From Streptomyces sp. NBC_00341 (GTDB lineage: Bacteria; Actinomycetota; Actinomycetes; Streptomycetales; Streptomycetaceae): a stretch of DNA of 64,000 bases. Where the stretch lies: NCBI RefSeq assembly GCF_041435055.1, contig NZ_CP108002.1, forward strand, positions 1,550,001 through 1,614,000. The letters run 5' to 3'. A program made the translations under genes and the position numbers. The notes below the pieces were generated by a model. The model was not told the origin of the DNA. It saw nothing but the letters and a program-made list of their open reading frames with translations, and searched no databases. Positions 16,175 through 24,746 of this stretch are shown here, one piece after another (positions within the stretch are counted from its first letter, which is position 1; every line of letters starts with the position of its first letter).

Positions 16175-17161
16175 GTGATTGTGGACTGCGCCATCTACCG
16201 CGACGGGCGCCGCACCGACGGCCCCGCCGACTTCTCCGACGCCCTCGACGAGGCCCGCGCCACCGGTGACGCGTTCTTGTGGATAGGTCTGCACGAGCCG
16301 ACGGAGAAGGAGTTCGAGCTGGTCAGCAGCGAGTTCGGACTGCACCCGCTGGCGGTGGAGGACGCGCTGGCCGCGCACCAGCGGCCGAAGCTGGAGGTCT
16401 ACGACGACTCGCTGTTCGCGGTCATAAAGCCGGTCGTGTACGACCACGAGAGCGACACGGTCTCCGCGGACGAACTGATGGTGTTCATAGGCGACTCGTT
16501 CGTCGTGACGGTCCGGCACGGCGAGGGTGCTCCGCTCGCCGCCGTACGCCGTCGGCTGGAGGCCGAGACCGATGTGCTCAAGCACGGTCCGACCGCGGTG
16601 CTGTACGCGATCAGCGACGCGATCGTGGACCACTACATCGACGTCGCGGGCGAGCTCCAGGTCGACCTGGAGGAGCTGGAGACCGAGGTCTTCGCCCCGG
16701 CCGCGACCGGCGACTCGAAGAACACCGCGGCCCGCATCTACACGTTCAAGCGCCAGGTGCTGGAGTTCCGCAGGGCGACCGTTCCGCTGGGCGCCCCGAT
16801 GGCCCGGCTGGCGAGCGCGGGGGTGCCCTTCGTCCATGAACAGTCGCAGCCGTTCTTCCGGGACGTCCAGGACCATCTGACGCGCGCCAACGAGCAGGTG
16901 GAGGGGCTCGACCGGCTGCTCTCCGACATCCTGTCCGCGCATCTCGCGCAGATGGGGGTGCGGCAGAACGACGACATGCGCAAGATCTCGGCCTGGGCGG
17001 CGATGGCGGCGGTCCCGACCATGGTGGCTGGGATCTACGGCATGAACTTCGACCACATGCCGGAGCTGAAGTGGGTCTGGGCCTATCCGGCGGTGATCCT
17101 GCTGATGGCGGGCGTGGTCCTCGGCCTGTACCGACAGTTCAAACGGCGCGGCTGGCTCTGA
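16175..17161 (+). CDS. corA: CorA-family magnesium/cobalt transporter
   Basis: A 328-residue CorA-type divalent-cation channel. There is a large N-terminal cytoplasmic domain (about 1-270), a long stalk helix rich in Glu/Asp/Gln, then two membrane helices near the C-terminus with the signature YGMNFDHMPEL between them. The C-terminal tail is basic (RQFKRRGWL). GTG at 16175 is chosen because homologues start at VIVDCAIYRDG and because a -10-like CACAAT sits 7 nt upstream, pointing to a leaderless mRNA. The earlier in-frame ATG at 16139 lies upstream of that box. It ends 18 nt before the convergent ferritin-like gene. Confidence 0.92.
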   Translation: MIVDCAIYRDGRRTDGPADFSDALDEARATGDAFLWIGLHEPTEKEFELVSSEFGLHPLAVEDALAAHQRPKLEVYDDSLFAVIKPVVYDHESDTVSADELMVFIGDSFVVTVRHGEGAPLAAVRRRLEAETDVLKHGPTAVLYAISDAIVDHYIDVAGELQVDLEELETEVFAPAATGDSKNTAARIYTFKRQVLEFRRATVPLGAPMARLASAGVPFVHEQSQPFFRDVQDHLTRANEQVEGLDRLLSDILSAHLAQMGVRQNDDMRKISAWAAMAAVPTMVAGIYGMNFDHMPELKWVWAYPAVILLMAGVVLGLYRQFKRRGWL

Positions 17162-17179
17162 CCGAGGGCCCTGTCCCGC

Positions 17180-17968
17180 TCAGCCGTACTCGGGCGCCGG
17201 GACGGCCGGGCCCCCGAGCGCGTCGCGCCGCTCCGGCGGTGCCAGGCTGACCATGCGCCGCCAGCCCACCAGGCGCTCGTAGGCGTAGACGGCGTGGATT
17301 CCCGCCGCCAGGAGCGCGACCTTGGCTCTCGGCCAGCCCAGGATGCGGCCCATGTGGTCCATCACGGCGAGGCTGACGTCGCGGTAGACCCGGATCTCAC
17401 CGAGTGCGCACTCGCGCAGGACGCTCTGGATCGTACGGCCGTGTCCGGACCGGGCGAAGCGCAGCAGTTCCTCGTGGCAGTACGCCAGGTGGTTGTCCTC
17501 GTCGTTCGAGATCATCCTGACCGCGCGGCCCAGCTCCGGGTGGTCCGCGAAGTACTTCCGCAGCAGCCGCATCTGCTCGGAGGCGCGCTGCTCGGTGACC
17601 CGGCTGTGGGCGAGGTAGGTGATGATGTCGCGCTCGGCCAGCGGCTCCTCGCGCCCCAGCTGCTCATGGGCGAGGCCGATGCCGTACTGCTCCAGCAGCA
17701 TCGTGTAGTCGGTCTCGTGGGGGACCTCGACGGGCGTCAGACCGCGCTTCCTGAGGAGTGCGTCGAAGATCCGGCCGTGCTTGTCCTCGTCGGCTCCGTG
17801 CCGGGCGATCTTGGGGGCCAGGGCGCGCTGGCTCACGGGGGCGAGGGCCGCGATGCGGCCGTTCTCCCAGCCTCCCTGGGACTCCCCGCCGGCGGCGATG
17901 GAGCAGAACAGCCGGAACGACTCGTCGTCGTCGAGAATCTCCTGGAACAGGTTCTTTGCCGAGAGCAT
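17180..17968 (-). CDS. Ferritin-like superfamily protein (putative di-iron)
   Basis: A 262-residue all-helical protein of the ferritin-like superfamily. Helix motifs carry the di-iron pattern: Glu61-x-x-His64 (GADEDKHG), a central HSRVTEQRASEQM, and SNDEDNHLAYCHEE with a second Glu/Asp-x-x-His. The ATG at 17968 has GGAGG 6 nt upstream. It is transcribed after the F420-type oxidoreductase gene, but a hairpin and a 260-nt gap separate them, so it likely has its own promoter. Catalytic or storage role unknown; proteins of this group can be oxidases, hydroxylases or iron stores. Confidence 0.75.
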   Translation of the reverse strand: MLSAKNLFQEILDDDESFRLFCSIAAGGESQGGWENGRIAALAPVSQRALAPKIARHGADEDKHGRIFDALLRKRGLTPVEVPHETDYTMLLEQYGIGLAHEQLGREEPLAERDIITYLAHSRVTEQRASEQMRLLRKYFADHPELGRAVRMISNDEDNHLAYCHEELLRFARSGHGRTIQSVLRECALGEIRVYRDVSLAVMDHMGRILGWPRAKVALLAAGIHAVYAYERLVGWRRMVSLAPPERRDALGGPAVPAPEYG

Positions 17969-18151
17969 CACTGCCACCTCCGTGCCGGCATCCGCCGAGC
18001 GACAGTCAAATGCTCCCGGCCCCGGCGGGCAACACGAAGGCCCCCGGACTGGGCCGAACGTGCGCCCCGTGCGGGCCCCGCTTCCGGCCCCGGCGAACCG
18101 TTTCCGCACAGGCCCCGTAACCCAGCCGCCCCGGCCGCGTTGTTCCGCGTG

Positions 18152-18192
18152 ACGGCCGTGGCGGGGAGGCCCCGAGCCCCCACCACGGCCGT
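18152..18192 (-). terminator. Terminator after the LLM-class oxidoreductase
   Basis: ACGGCCGTGG (18152-18161) pairs with CCACGGCCGT (18183-18192), and GGGG/CCCC inside lengthens the stem. It lies 37 nt past the stop of the gene at 18229-19278. Confidence 0.65.
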
Positions 18193-18228
18193 AGTGCTGC
18201 CCGGCAGACGGCAGTTTGACGACAGGCC

Positions 18229-19278
18229 CTACGCGAGCCCGGAGCGCTCCAGCGCGTCCGTGCCGGCGCGCAGCGCGGCGATCCGCTCGTCGAGCGTGAA
18301 GCCTGCCGGGGCCAGGGTCAGGGTGGTGACGCCCGCGGCCGCGTAGGCCTGCATCCGGTCGGAGATCCGCTCCACCGGGCCGAGCAGCGTGGTCTGGTCG
18401 ATCAGCTGGTGCGGAACGGCGGTGGCGGCACCGCTCTTGTCTCCGGACAGGTACTTCTCCTGGATCTCGGCGGCTTCCTTCTCGTACCCCATGCGCTGGG
18501 CGAGCTGGTTGTAGAAGTTCTGCTTGGGGCTGCCCATGCCGCCGACGTACAGCGCGGTGTACGGCCGGAACATGTCCGCGAGGCCGGTGACGTCGTCGCC
18601 GACCGCGAGCGGCAGGGTCGGACAGACGTCGAAGCCCTCCATGGTCTTGCCGGCCTTCTCCCGGCCGGCCCGCAGGTGCCTGATCGCGGTGTCCTCCAGG
18701 TGCTCGGCGGAGGGGAAGATCAGCAGTGCCCCGTCACCGATCTCGCCGGTCTGCTCCAGGTTCTTCGGGCCGATCGCGGCGATGTACACCGGGATGTGCT
18801 CGCGCTCCGGGTGGATGGTCAGCTTGATCGGCTTGCCCGGCCCGTCCGGCAGCGGGAGCGTCCAGTGCTGTCCCTCGTACGACAGCCGCTCGCGGGTCAT
18901 CGCCTTGCGGACGATCTCGACGTACTCGCGGGTGCGGGCCAGCGGCTTGTCGAACTTGACGCCGTACCAGCCCTCGGAGACCTGCGGCCCCGACACCCCG
19001 AGGCCGAGCCGGAACCGGCCGCCGGAGAGCGAGTCGAGGGTGGCGGCCGTCATCGCCGTCATGGCGGGCTGGCGGGCCGGGATCTGCATGATCGCGGAGC
19101 CGATGTCGATGGACTCGGTCTGCGCGGCCACCCAGCTCAGCACGGTCGGGGCGTCGGAGCCGTAGGCCTCGGCCGCCCAGCAGACGTCGTAGCCGAGCCG
19201 GTCGGCCTCCTGCGCGACGGCGAGGTTGTCCCCGTCCATACCCGCGCCCCAGTAGCCGAGATTGATGCCGAGCCGCAT
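18229..19278 (-). CDS. LLM-class flavin/F420-dependent oxidoreductase
   Basis: A 349-residue luciferase-like monooxygenase-fold enzyme. The start MRLGINLGYWGAG, the segment IDIGSAIMQIPARQPAMTAMTAATLDSLSGGRFRLGLGVSGPQVSEGW and YIAAIGPKNLEQTGEIGDGALLI are typical of the actinobacterial F420-dependent subgroup. Such enzymes move hydride between reduced F420 and an organic substrate in the cytoplasm; the substrate here is unknown. The ATG at 19278 has GGGGAG upstream. A perfect 14-bp palindrome 12-25 nt before the start suggests control by a TetR-type repressor. The gene diverges from the aldo/keto reductase gene with 140 nt between them. Confidence 0.85.
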   Translation of the reverse strand: MRLGINLGYWGAGMDGDNLAVAQEADRLGYDVCWAAEAYGSDAPTVLSWVAAQTESIDIGSAIMQIPARQPAMTAMTAATLDSLSGGRFRLGLGVSGPQVSEGWYGVKFDKPLARTREYVEIVRKAMTRERLSYEGQHWTLPLPDGPGKPIKLTIHPEREHIPVYIAAIGPKNLEQTGEIGDGALLIFPSAEHLEDTAIRHLRAGREKAGKTMEGFDVCPTLPLAVGDDVTGLADMFRPYTALYVGGMGSPKQNFYNQLAQRMGYEKEAAEIQEKYLSGDKSGAATAVPHQLIDQTTLLGPVERISDRMQAYAAAGVTTLTLAPAGFTLDERIAALRAGTDALERSGLA

Positions 19279-19289
19279 AGCCGCTCCCC

Positions 19290-19303
19290 TTACTGATCAG
19301 TAA
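19290..19303 (-). promoter_or_regulatory. Perfect 14-bp palindrome, candidate TetR-type operator
   Basis: TTACTGATCAGTAA is fully self-complementary. It sits immediately upstream of the ribosome-binding site of the LLM-class oxidoreductase gene and stands out as AT-rich in a GC-rich context. The form TTACT-N4-AGTAA is typical of TetR-family operators. The nearest TetR genes in the window are 30 kb or more away, so the regulator is not identified. Confidence 0.6.
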
Positions 19304-19418
19304 CGTCTCTGTGCTCCGGACTCTAGCGCGCGGGAACACGTTCCGGCAGGGGTGACCCGGACCCCGGTTGTCCACAGCCCCGCACCGAGTGGAGCCATGG
19401 CCAGTAATCTCAGCGCCC

Positions 19419-20402
19419 ATGGAGCAGAGGCATCTCGGCCGCACCGGCCTTCGAGTGTCCCGGATCGGGCTCGGCACCCTCACCTGGGGCAGGGACACCG
19501 ACGAGCACGACGCTGCCGAGCAGCTCAAGGCCTTCTGGGAGGTGGGCGGCACCCTGGTCGACACGGCGGACGTGTACGGCGGCGGCGAGTCCGAGTACCT
19601 GCTCGGGCGGCTCGTCGAGGGGCTGGTGCCGAGGCGTGATCTGGTCATCGCCACCAAGGCCGGCAGCGTGCCCGACCCGTACCGCAGGTTCGACGGTTCA
19701 CGCGGGCATCTGCTGGCCGCCCTCGACGCCTCGCTGGCCCGGCTCGGCACGGACTACGTGGACCTGTGGCAGGTGCACGCCTTCGATCCGGTGACGCCGC
19801 TGGACGAGACGCTCCAGGCGCTGGACCTGGCGGTGTCCAGCGGGCGCGCCCGCTACGCGGGAGTGTCGAACTTCTGCGGCTGGCAGCTGGCCAAGGCCGC
19901 GACCTGGCAGCTGGCCGCCCCGGGCCTGCGGACCCGGCTGGCCAGTACGCAGATGGAGTACTCGCTGCTGCAACGGGGCGTGGAGCGCGAGGTGTTGCCG
20001 GCGGCGCTCGACCTCGGGGTGGGGCTGCTGCCGTCCTCGCCGCTGGGCCGGGGCGTGCTGACCGCCAAGTACCGCACCGGCACCCCGACGGACTCGCGCG
20101 GCGCCTCAGAGCTGCTGGCCCCGTTCGTGGAGCCGTACCTCGACGAGCCGGCGAGCCGCATCGTGGACGCCGTGGCGACCGCCGCCGACGGACTGGCCAC
20201 GACGCCGCTGCAGGTGGCGCTCGCCTGGGTGCGGGACCGTCCGGGCGTGGTCGCCCCGATCGTCGGCGCGCGCAACGCGCACCAGCTCACGGAGGCTTTG
20301 TCAGTGGAGACGCTTAGTCTTCCTGACGAGATCTGCCGCGCGCTCGACGATGTGTCGGCGCCCGTGCACCGCTATCCCGACCAGGACTGGAGCACGCTGT
20401 GA
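19419..20402 (+). CDS. Aldo/keto reductase
   Basis: A 327-residue AKR-superfamily oxidoreductase with a TIM barrel that uses NADPH. The tetrad is clear: Asp48 (LVDTADVYG), Tyr53, Lys80 (VIATKAG) and His120 (LWQVHAFD). The C-terminal part carries VGARNAHQLTEAL, the coenzyme-binding loop of AKRs. The ATG at 19419 begins the conserved MEQRHLGRTGLRVSRIGLGT. Its stop overlaps the start of the RecD-like gene as GTGA, so the two are translationally coupled. This pairing seems conserved in Streptomyces by my recollection, though no functional link is known. Substrate unknown. Confidence 0.88.
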   Translation: MEQRHLGRTGLRVSRIGLGTLTWGRDTDEHDAAEQLKAFWEVGGTLVDTADVYGGGESEYLLGRLVEGLVPRRDLVIATKAGSVPDPYRRFDGSRGHLLAALDASLARLGTDYVDLWQVHAFDPVTPLDETLQALDLAVSSGRARYAGVSNFCGWQLAKAATWQLAAPGLRTRLASTQMEYSLLQRGVEREVLPAALDLGVGLLPSSPLGRGVLTAKYRTGTPTDSRGASELLAPFVEPYLDEPASRIVDAVATAADGLATTPLQVALAWVRDRPGVVAPIVGARNAHQLTEALSVETLSLPDEICRALDDVSAPVHRYPDQDWSTL

Positions 20403-22717
20403 CTGCGCTTCCCCGGGGGGAAACCCCCGGCTCCCCGGCCACCGACGACGAAAGCGTCGTCGCGGACGTCTCCACGCCCTCCCCCGCGGAGGAGGCCGCC
20501 GCCGGGACCGACGAAGCGACCGAAGGCGCGGCTGACGACGCGGCCGACGAAGCCACCGACGGGGCAGCTGACGGCTCGTCGGCCGACGCGCCGGCCGACG
20601 ACGGTACCGACAGCGAGCCGGCCGACGGCGGAGGGACGGCCGGTGGGGCTGACGCGAGCGGCGACGGCGACACCGCCGCCGCCCCGGTCCTCTCCGAGGC
20701 GGAGGCGGAGCTGGCGGCCCAGCGCGAGCTGCTGGAGCGGATCGAGAAGCGCAAGGCCGAGAAGGACGGCCCCATCCCCGCCGGTACGAAGCTGAGCGGA
20801 CCGGCCGCCGATCTGCTGGCGGCCGTACGCGCCGTGGAGAGCGGCGAGAAGCCGGGCGCCGCGTTCTTCGACGCCCCCGCGCCCGCCACCCCCCGCAGGC
20901 CCGCTCCCGCCCCGGTCCGGGAGCGGGCCCCGGAGCCCGTCGGCGCGGACCGGGGCGCCGCCCCGGAGGCGGTCGCCGCCGTGGCCGCCGTGCTGGCCTC
21001 CGGCGGCGCCCCGGAGAGCCTGGCCGCCCCGGCCGCCGGGACGCTCGGCGCACACGCGGCCGACGTCCTGCGCGAGGACCCCTGGCAGCTGCTCGCCCTG
21101 CCCGGCGTCGGGCCCGAGCAGGCCGACGGCTTCGCACGGGCGCTGCTGGGCGCGGAGTGCGGCCCTGACGACGAGCGGCGCACCGACGCCCTGATCGGCT
21201 GGCTGCTGGAGCGCGCGGCGCTGCAGGGCCACACCGCGCTGGACTCCGCGGAGGTGCGCACCGCGCTCACCGGACGGTCGGTGAGCGACCCGGACGCCGC
21301 CGTACAGCACGCCGTCGCCGAGGGCGTCGTCCTGGTCTTCCAGAACGGGGCGGAGGACGGCGCGGAGGACGGGGCGGAGGAGGAAGCGCAGGAGGAGGGG
21401 CCGGAAGCCGCCGAGACGCCCGCAGAGGACCGGGAAGCGGGCCCGCAGGAGCCGGTGCAGGTGTTCCTGGGCCTCGACCGCTATGCCCTGGCGGAGGAGA
21501 GCCTCGCGGACGGGCTGGCCCGGCTGGTGAACGCGGTGGAGAAGGACGCCGACTGGACCGGGGCCGCCGAGTCGGCGCCCTCCCCCTCTGCCGCCGAGCT
21601 GATCCGTACCGCCGCCGCCCACGGGCTCGTCGCGCACACCGGCGGCGAGGCGGCGAGGGCCGAGCCCGCCGCCCTGATCGCCGCGGCGAGCGGCCTCGGC
21701 CTGCGGGCCCTGGGCACCACCCACAGCGCGGACGGCGCACGGCGGCTGGCCGAGGCGGTGGGCGACGCCTCGGCGGCCGTCACGCTGGCCGGGCTGCTCT
21801 CCGGCGCCGAGGGCCCGGGACGGGACGAGGAGGGGGCCCTCGCCGTCGACCTGCTCGTCGTGCTGGACGCCCCTCAGCTCGACGTCGAGACCGGCGCGAT
21901 GCTGGTGGAGGCCCTCGCGGACGGGGCCCGGCTGGTCCTCAGCGGCGATCCGGGCGTGCTGGGCTCAGCGGGTGCGGGCCGGGTCTTCGCCGATGTGCTG
22001 GCCGCCCGCGCGTGCCCGCAGGTCGTCTCCCGTACGCCGGATCCCGGTCCGATCGGGGAGCTGGTCTCCGGCATCGGCATCGGGGAGCTGAACCAGGTGG
22101 CGGCGCCGGGCCGGGAAGTGGTGATCGTGCCCGTGCGTGACGCGGGCGAGGCGGTGCACCGCACGGTGCAGCTGGTGGCCGACTCGGTGCCGCGCGCCAT
22201 CGGCGTCCCGTCGTCCGACACCCAGGTGATCACCGTGGGCCACGGCGGGTCCGCGGGCACCCGGGCGCTGAACGAGGCGCTCAAGCAGCGGCTCAACCCC
22301 GGCCCCGGCCGCTTCGGCGGCTTCGACCCCGGCGACCGGATCGCCCATGTCCCCGCACCGGGCCGGACGGTGCCCGGCGTGGTCGTCTCGGCCGACGCGG
22401 AGGGCCTGCACCTGGACTGTGCGGGGACCCCGGTCGTCGTGCCGCAGGAGCGGGTGGAGGCGTCCGTACGCCACGCCTGGGCGCTCAGCGCCCATCAGGC
22501 GGCCGGTATGCGGTGGCCCGCGGTGGTCGTCGTACTGCCGGGTGACGCCGCGCAGGGGCTCAGCCGCCCCTGGGTCTACACCGCCTTCGGCCGGGGCGAA
22601 CGGCACCTGTCCGTGGTCCACGGGGTGGATCAGGCGCTGCCGCGCGCGGTCGCCCAGTCCCCCGCGCAGGACCGCACCACCCGGCTGCGCACCCTGCTGG
22701 AGGCGTCCGAGGGCTGA
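20399..22717 (+). CDS. RecD2-like protein with helix-hairpin-helix domain and degenerate ATPase
   Basis: A 772-residue protein resembling RecD2/SF1 helicases but probably not an active motor. Residues 1-95 are an acidic, Ala-rich disordered region. A helix-hairpin-helix segment at about 226-250 (DPWQLLALPGVGPEQADGFARAL) matches RecD2. The helicase-like part follows: VDLLVVLDAPQLD (about 482-494) occupies the Walker B place but lacks the Glu, ARLVLSGDPGVLGSAGAGRVFADVL matches motif III, and HAWALSAHQAAGMRWPAVVVVLPG with RPWVYTAFGRGERHLSVV matches motifs V-VI of RecD. No GxxGxGKT Walker A is present anywhere. A second acidic low-complexity insert lies near 320-350. GTG start overlaps the upstream reductase stop. 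Likely a DNA-binding scaffold or regulatory pseudo-helicase (inference). Confidence 0.75.
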   Translation: MTALPRGETPGSPATDDESVVADVSTPSPAEEAAAGTDEATEGAADDAADEATDGAADGSSADAPADDGTDSEPADGGGTAGGADASGDGDTAAAPVLSEAEAELAAQRELLERIEKRKAEKDGPIPAGTKLSGPAADLLAAVRAVESGEKPGAAFFDAPAPATPRRPAPAPVRERAPEPVGADRGAAPEAVAAVAAVLASGGAPESLAAPAAGTLGAHAADVLREDPWQLLALPGVGPEQADGFARALLGAECGPDDERRTDALIGWLLERAALQGHTALDSAEVRTALTGRSVSDPDAAVQHAVAEGVVLVFQNGAEDGAEDGAEEEAQEEGPEAAETPAEDREAGPQEPVQVFLGLDRYALAEESLADGLARLVNAVEKDADWTGAAESAPSPSAAELIRTAAAHGLVAHTGGEAARAEPAALIAAASGLGLRALGTTHSADGARRLAEAVGDASAAVTLAGLLSGAEGPGRDEEGALAVDLLVVLDAPQLDVETGAMLVEALADGARLVLSGDPGVLGSAGAGRVFADVLAARACPQVVSRTPDPGPIGELVSGIGIGELNQVAAPGREVVIVPVRDAGEAVHRTVQLVADSVPRAIGVPSSDTQVITVGHGGSAGTRALNEALKQRLNPGPGRFGGFDPGDRIAHVPAPGRTVPGVVVSADAEGLHLDCAGTPVVVPQERVEASVRHAWALSAHQAAGMRWPAVVVVLPGDAAQGLSRPWVYTAFGRGERHLSVVHGVDQALPRAVAQSPAQDRTTRLRTLLEASEG

Positions 22718-22725
22718 GACCCGGC

Positions 22726-22764
22726 GGGGGCCGGGCGGACGCGTGACGCGTCCGCCCGGCCCCC
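22726..22764. terminator. Strong bidirectional terminator
   Basis: A perfect 18-bp stem with loop TGA (arms 22726-22743 and 22747-22764) lies between the convergent RecD-like gene and the acidic hypothetical gene. A short tandem repeat (ACGAGCACGGGC twice, 22769-22792) follows. Confidence 0.85.
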
Positions 22765-22806
22765 TGACACGAGCACGGGCACGAGCACGGGCACAGGACG
22801 GACCGG

Positions 22807-23478
22807 TCAGGAGCCGTCCCGCGCCAGACCGTCGAGTTCCCCGCCCAGTTCGCCGTCCAGCTCGTCCTCGTCGAAGACGGCACTGACGTCGAACCGGCAG
22901 ACCACCAGTTCCGGATCCGCGTCGTCGAAGGGCGCGCCCAGCCACTCCCCCGGCTCCGGCAGCTCGTCCGCCGCCGCGACCCAGAGCGTCGAGTCGCCCT
23001 CCTCAAGGCCGAATTCGGTGTGCCGGGACGCGATCTCGTCCGCCTCGTACTCCCCGAAGAGCACCCCGAGCGCCGCGTGGACGCTACTGCCGGCCGAGGC
23101 CGCGCTCTCGCTGTCGCGGACGTCCGGGTCCAGGTCGGCGAGGCGCTGTGCCTGGGCGAGCAGCCGCTGCGGCTCCACCACCGCGTAGTCGCGGCGGATC
23201 AGCACGCTGAGCGCGTTCGGCTCCTCGGGACCGCTGTAGGGCGGCAGGGAGTCCCCCGCGCCCGGAATCTCGAAGGGGGTGACCTCGTCGTGGCGGTCGT
23301 AGAGGAGTTCGTCGTAGACCTCCGCCGCAGCGGCCAGTGCGTTGAACGCGTCGTAGACAGCGGGGTCGTCGTCCCCGGACCGGCGTTCGACCGCGTCGAG
23401 GTGACGGTCGAGCGCGACCTTGACCGCATCAGCGGCGGCGCGTACCTCGGCAGCGGATGGCTGCGCAGCATCAGACAT
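22807..23478 (-). CDS. Conserved acidic hypothetical protein
   Basis: A 223-residue soluble, strongly acidic protein with no motif I recognise. Its N-terminal half is helical (SAAEVRAAADAVKVALDRHLDAVERRS), the middle contains ALSVLIRRDYAVVEPQRLLAQAQRLAD, and the C-terminal half is mixed (ASRHTEFGLEEGDSTLWVAAADELPEPGEWLG). The ATG at 23478 has no Shine-Dalgarno sequence but has TAGCGT 7 nt upstream on the minus strand, consistent with a leaderless transcript. It diverges from the small DUF5703 gene with only 47 nt between the starts. The arrangement next to DUF5703 and chaplins is what I remember for Streptomyces, but the role is unknown. Confidence 0.75.
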   Translation of the reverse strand: MSDAAQPSAAEVRAAADAVKVALDRHLDAVERRSGDDDPAVYDAFNALAAAAEVYDELLYDRHDEVTPFEIPGAGDSLPPYSGPEEPNALSVLIRRDYAVVEPQRLLAQAQRLADLDPDVRDSESAASAGSSVHAALGVLFGEYEADEIASRHTEFGLEEGDSTLWVAAADELPEPGEWLGAPFDDADPELVVCRFDVSAVFDEDELDGELGGELDGLARDGS

Positions 23479-23512
23479 AGGGCAGACGCTATCCGTACCG
23501 GGGGTCTGCCCG

Positions 23513-23518
23513 CACAAT
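23513..23518 (+). promoter_or_regulatory. -10-like box for leaderless DUF5703 transcript
   Basis: CACAAT lies exactly 7 nt before the ATG at 23526, with no ribosome-binding site between. It is identical in sequence and spacing to the corA promoter box. Confidence 0.5.
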
Positions 23519-23525
23519 AGATGCG

Positions 23526-23714
23526 ATGCCGGAATACGAATTTGTCGACGTGTACGTGCCGCGCGGGCTGTCCCGGAAGGAGACGACCCGCCTGCTGACC
23601 GACCATGCCGAGTACGGGCACTGGGAGTTGGACCGACTGACGCTGCGCCTGGACGGCAGCCGCCGGGTGCGGCTGCGTCGGCGGATCATCCGCCAGCTGC
23701 GGGCCACCTGGTGA
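23526..23714 (+). CDS. DUF5703 family small protein
   Basis: A 62-residue conserved streptomycete protein beginning MPEYEFVDVYVPRGLSRKE. It is rich in Arg, with a very basic C-terminus (RRVRLRRRIIRQLRATW). The strong conservation I recall for this family and the basic tail suggest binding to nucleic acid or to an acidic partner; the acidic protein encoded divergently next door is one candidate (inference). It starts 7 nt after a -10-like hexamer, with no Shine-Dalgarno sequence, and is followed by a compact terminator. Confidence 0.8.
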   Translation: MPEYEFVDVYVPRGLSRKETTRLLTDHAEYGHWELDRLTLRLDGSRRVRLRRRIIRQLRATW

Positions 23715-23721
23715 AACGGAA

Positions 23722-23746
23722 CGGGCCCCGCTGTTCGCGGGGCCCG
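23722..23746 (+). terminator. Terminator after the DUF5703 gene
   Basis: A perfect 10-bp stem, CGGGCCCCGC/GCGGGGCCCG, with loop TGTTC (arms 23722-23731 and 23737-23746). It lies between the DUF5703 gene and the convergent chpC gene. Confidence 0.8.
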
Positions 23747-23752
23747 CTCTCC

Positions 23753-23780
23753 GATCCAGCCTGATCCAGCCTGATCCAGC
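23753..23780. repeat. Three tandem copies of a 10-bp unit
   Basis: GATCCAGCCT is repeated in tandem (three copies, the last one partial) just before the chpC stop codon at 23790. It lies downstream of both convergent genes. No function is evident; slippage is the simplest origin. Confidence 0.7.
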
Positions 23781-23789
23781 CGAAAGAAC

Positions 23790-24608
23790 CTAGGCGGCGG
23801 CCTTGCCGCGGCGGTACAGCACCGTGCCCGCGCCTGCCAGCAGCAGGCCCGCGCCGGCCGGGATCAGCAGGTCGAGCCCGCCCGATCCGGTGTGTGCGAG
23901 CTGCGGAGTGCCCTCGGGCATGCTCTGCGGCTCCGGCGCGTTCGGGATGGTGCGGGGCCCGGGTGCCGGCGGCGCCTTGGGGTGGGTGACCGGAGTCACC
24001 GGAGGAGCCACCGGAGGAGCGACCGGCGGCGTGACCTGCGGCGTGCTCTCGTTCTCGCAGTCGTTGCCGAAGCTGGGGTTCAGCAGTCCGACGATGTCGA
24101 TGCTGTTCCCGCAGGCGTTCACGGGGATGTCGATGGGGGCCTGGATCTGGTTGCCAGAGAGCAGACCGGGCGAGCCCTGCGCGTAGCCCTGTGCCGTTGC
24201 CCCGCCACCGTTGTCCGTGGGCACGGCACGGTGCTTGCCGGTGCCCGTCCGCGCCCCCTGGCCACGGTCCTGCGACGCGCGGCTGCCGGAGGCCCGGCTG
24301 TCCGCAGCGTGGCTGCCCGACCCAGTACCTGCGGACGATCCGGTCCGGCCTGCGGCCGCACCCCCAGAACCGTTTCCGCAGGCGTTCCCGAAGGTCGGAT
24401 TGATCAGTCCGACGACGCTCACGGAGTTACCGCAGACGTTCACCGGTACGTCGACCGGGATCTGTACCGAATTCCCTGAAAGCACCCCCGGGGAATTCGA
24501 CGCACCGCCGGACGCTCCCGCGTCGGCGTGCGCGTAACCGCCACTGAGCGCGAGTACGCCGCCCGCGGCCGCCATGGTGATCAGGCCTTTACGCGTGACC
24601 TGTCGCAT
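23790..24608 (-). CDS. chpC: Long chaplin with two chaplin domains and a sortase signal
   Basis: A 272-residue cell-wall-anchored chaplin that helps build the hydrophobic amyloid sheath of aerial hyphae. A signal peptide (about 1-28, ending AHA) is followed by two chaplin domains. The first is near 40-78 (SPGVLSGN, PVNVCGN, PTFGNACGN; Cys59 and Cys77) and the second near 146-184 (SPGLLSGN, PVNACGN, NPSFGNDC). A Ser/Gly/Arg linker separates them. Then come a Pro-rich wall-spanning stretch (TPPVAPPVAPP), the sorting signal LAHTG at 237-241, a membrane helix and a basic RRGK tail. LAxTG is the form used by class E sortases. The start at 24608 has AGGAAA upstream. Pairing with chpH matches S. coelicolor SCO1674-SCO1675 (from memory). 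Confidence 0.93.
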   Translation of the reverse strand: MRQVTRKGLITMAAAGGVLALSGGYAHADAGASGGASNSPGVLSGNSVQIPVDVPVNVCGNSVSVVGLINPTFGNACGNGSGGAAAGRTGSSAGTGSGSHAADSRASGSRASQDRGQGARTGTGKHRAVPTDNGGGATAQGYAQGSPGLLSGNQIQAPIDIPVNACGNSIDIVGLLNPSFGNDCENESTPQVTPPVAPPVAPPVTPVTHPKAPPAPGPRTIPNAPEPQSMPEGTPQLAHTGSGGLDLLIPAGAGLLLAGAGTVLYRRGKAAA

Positions 24609-24746
24609 AGGTTGTTTCCTGCCTTCTACCTTCCGGAATACCCCCGGACTTGAGCGTTCGGAGGCAAAGGACCCGGCGGCCCCGGAGCACATGGCGCGCG
24701 CTCCGAGGCCGACCGGGCTCAAACCCTTGCGGGTTGACGCGCAACG

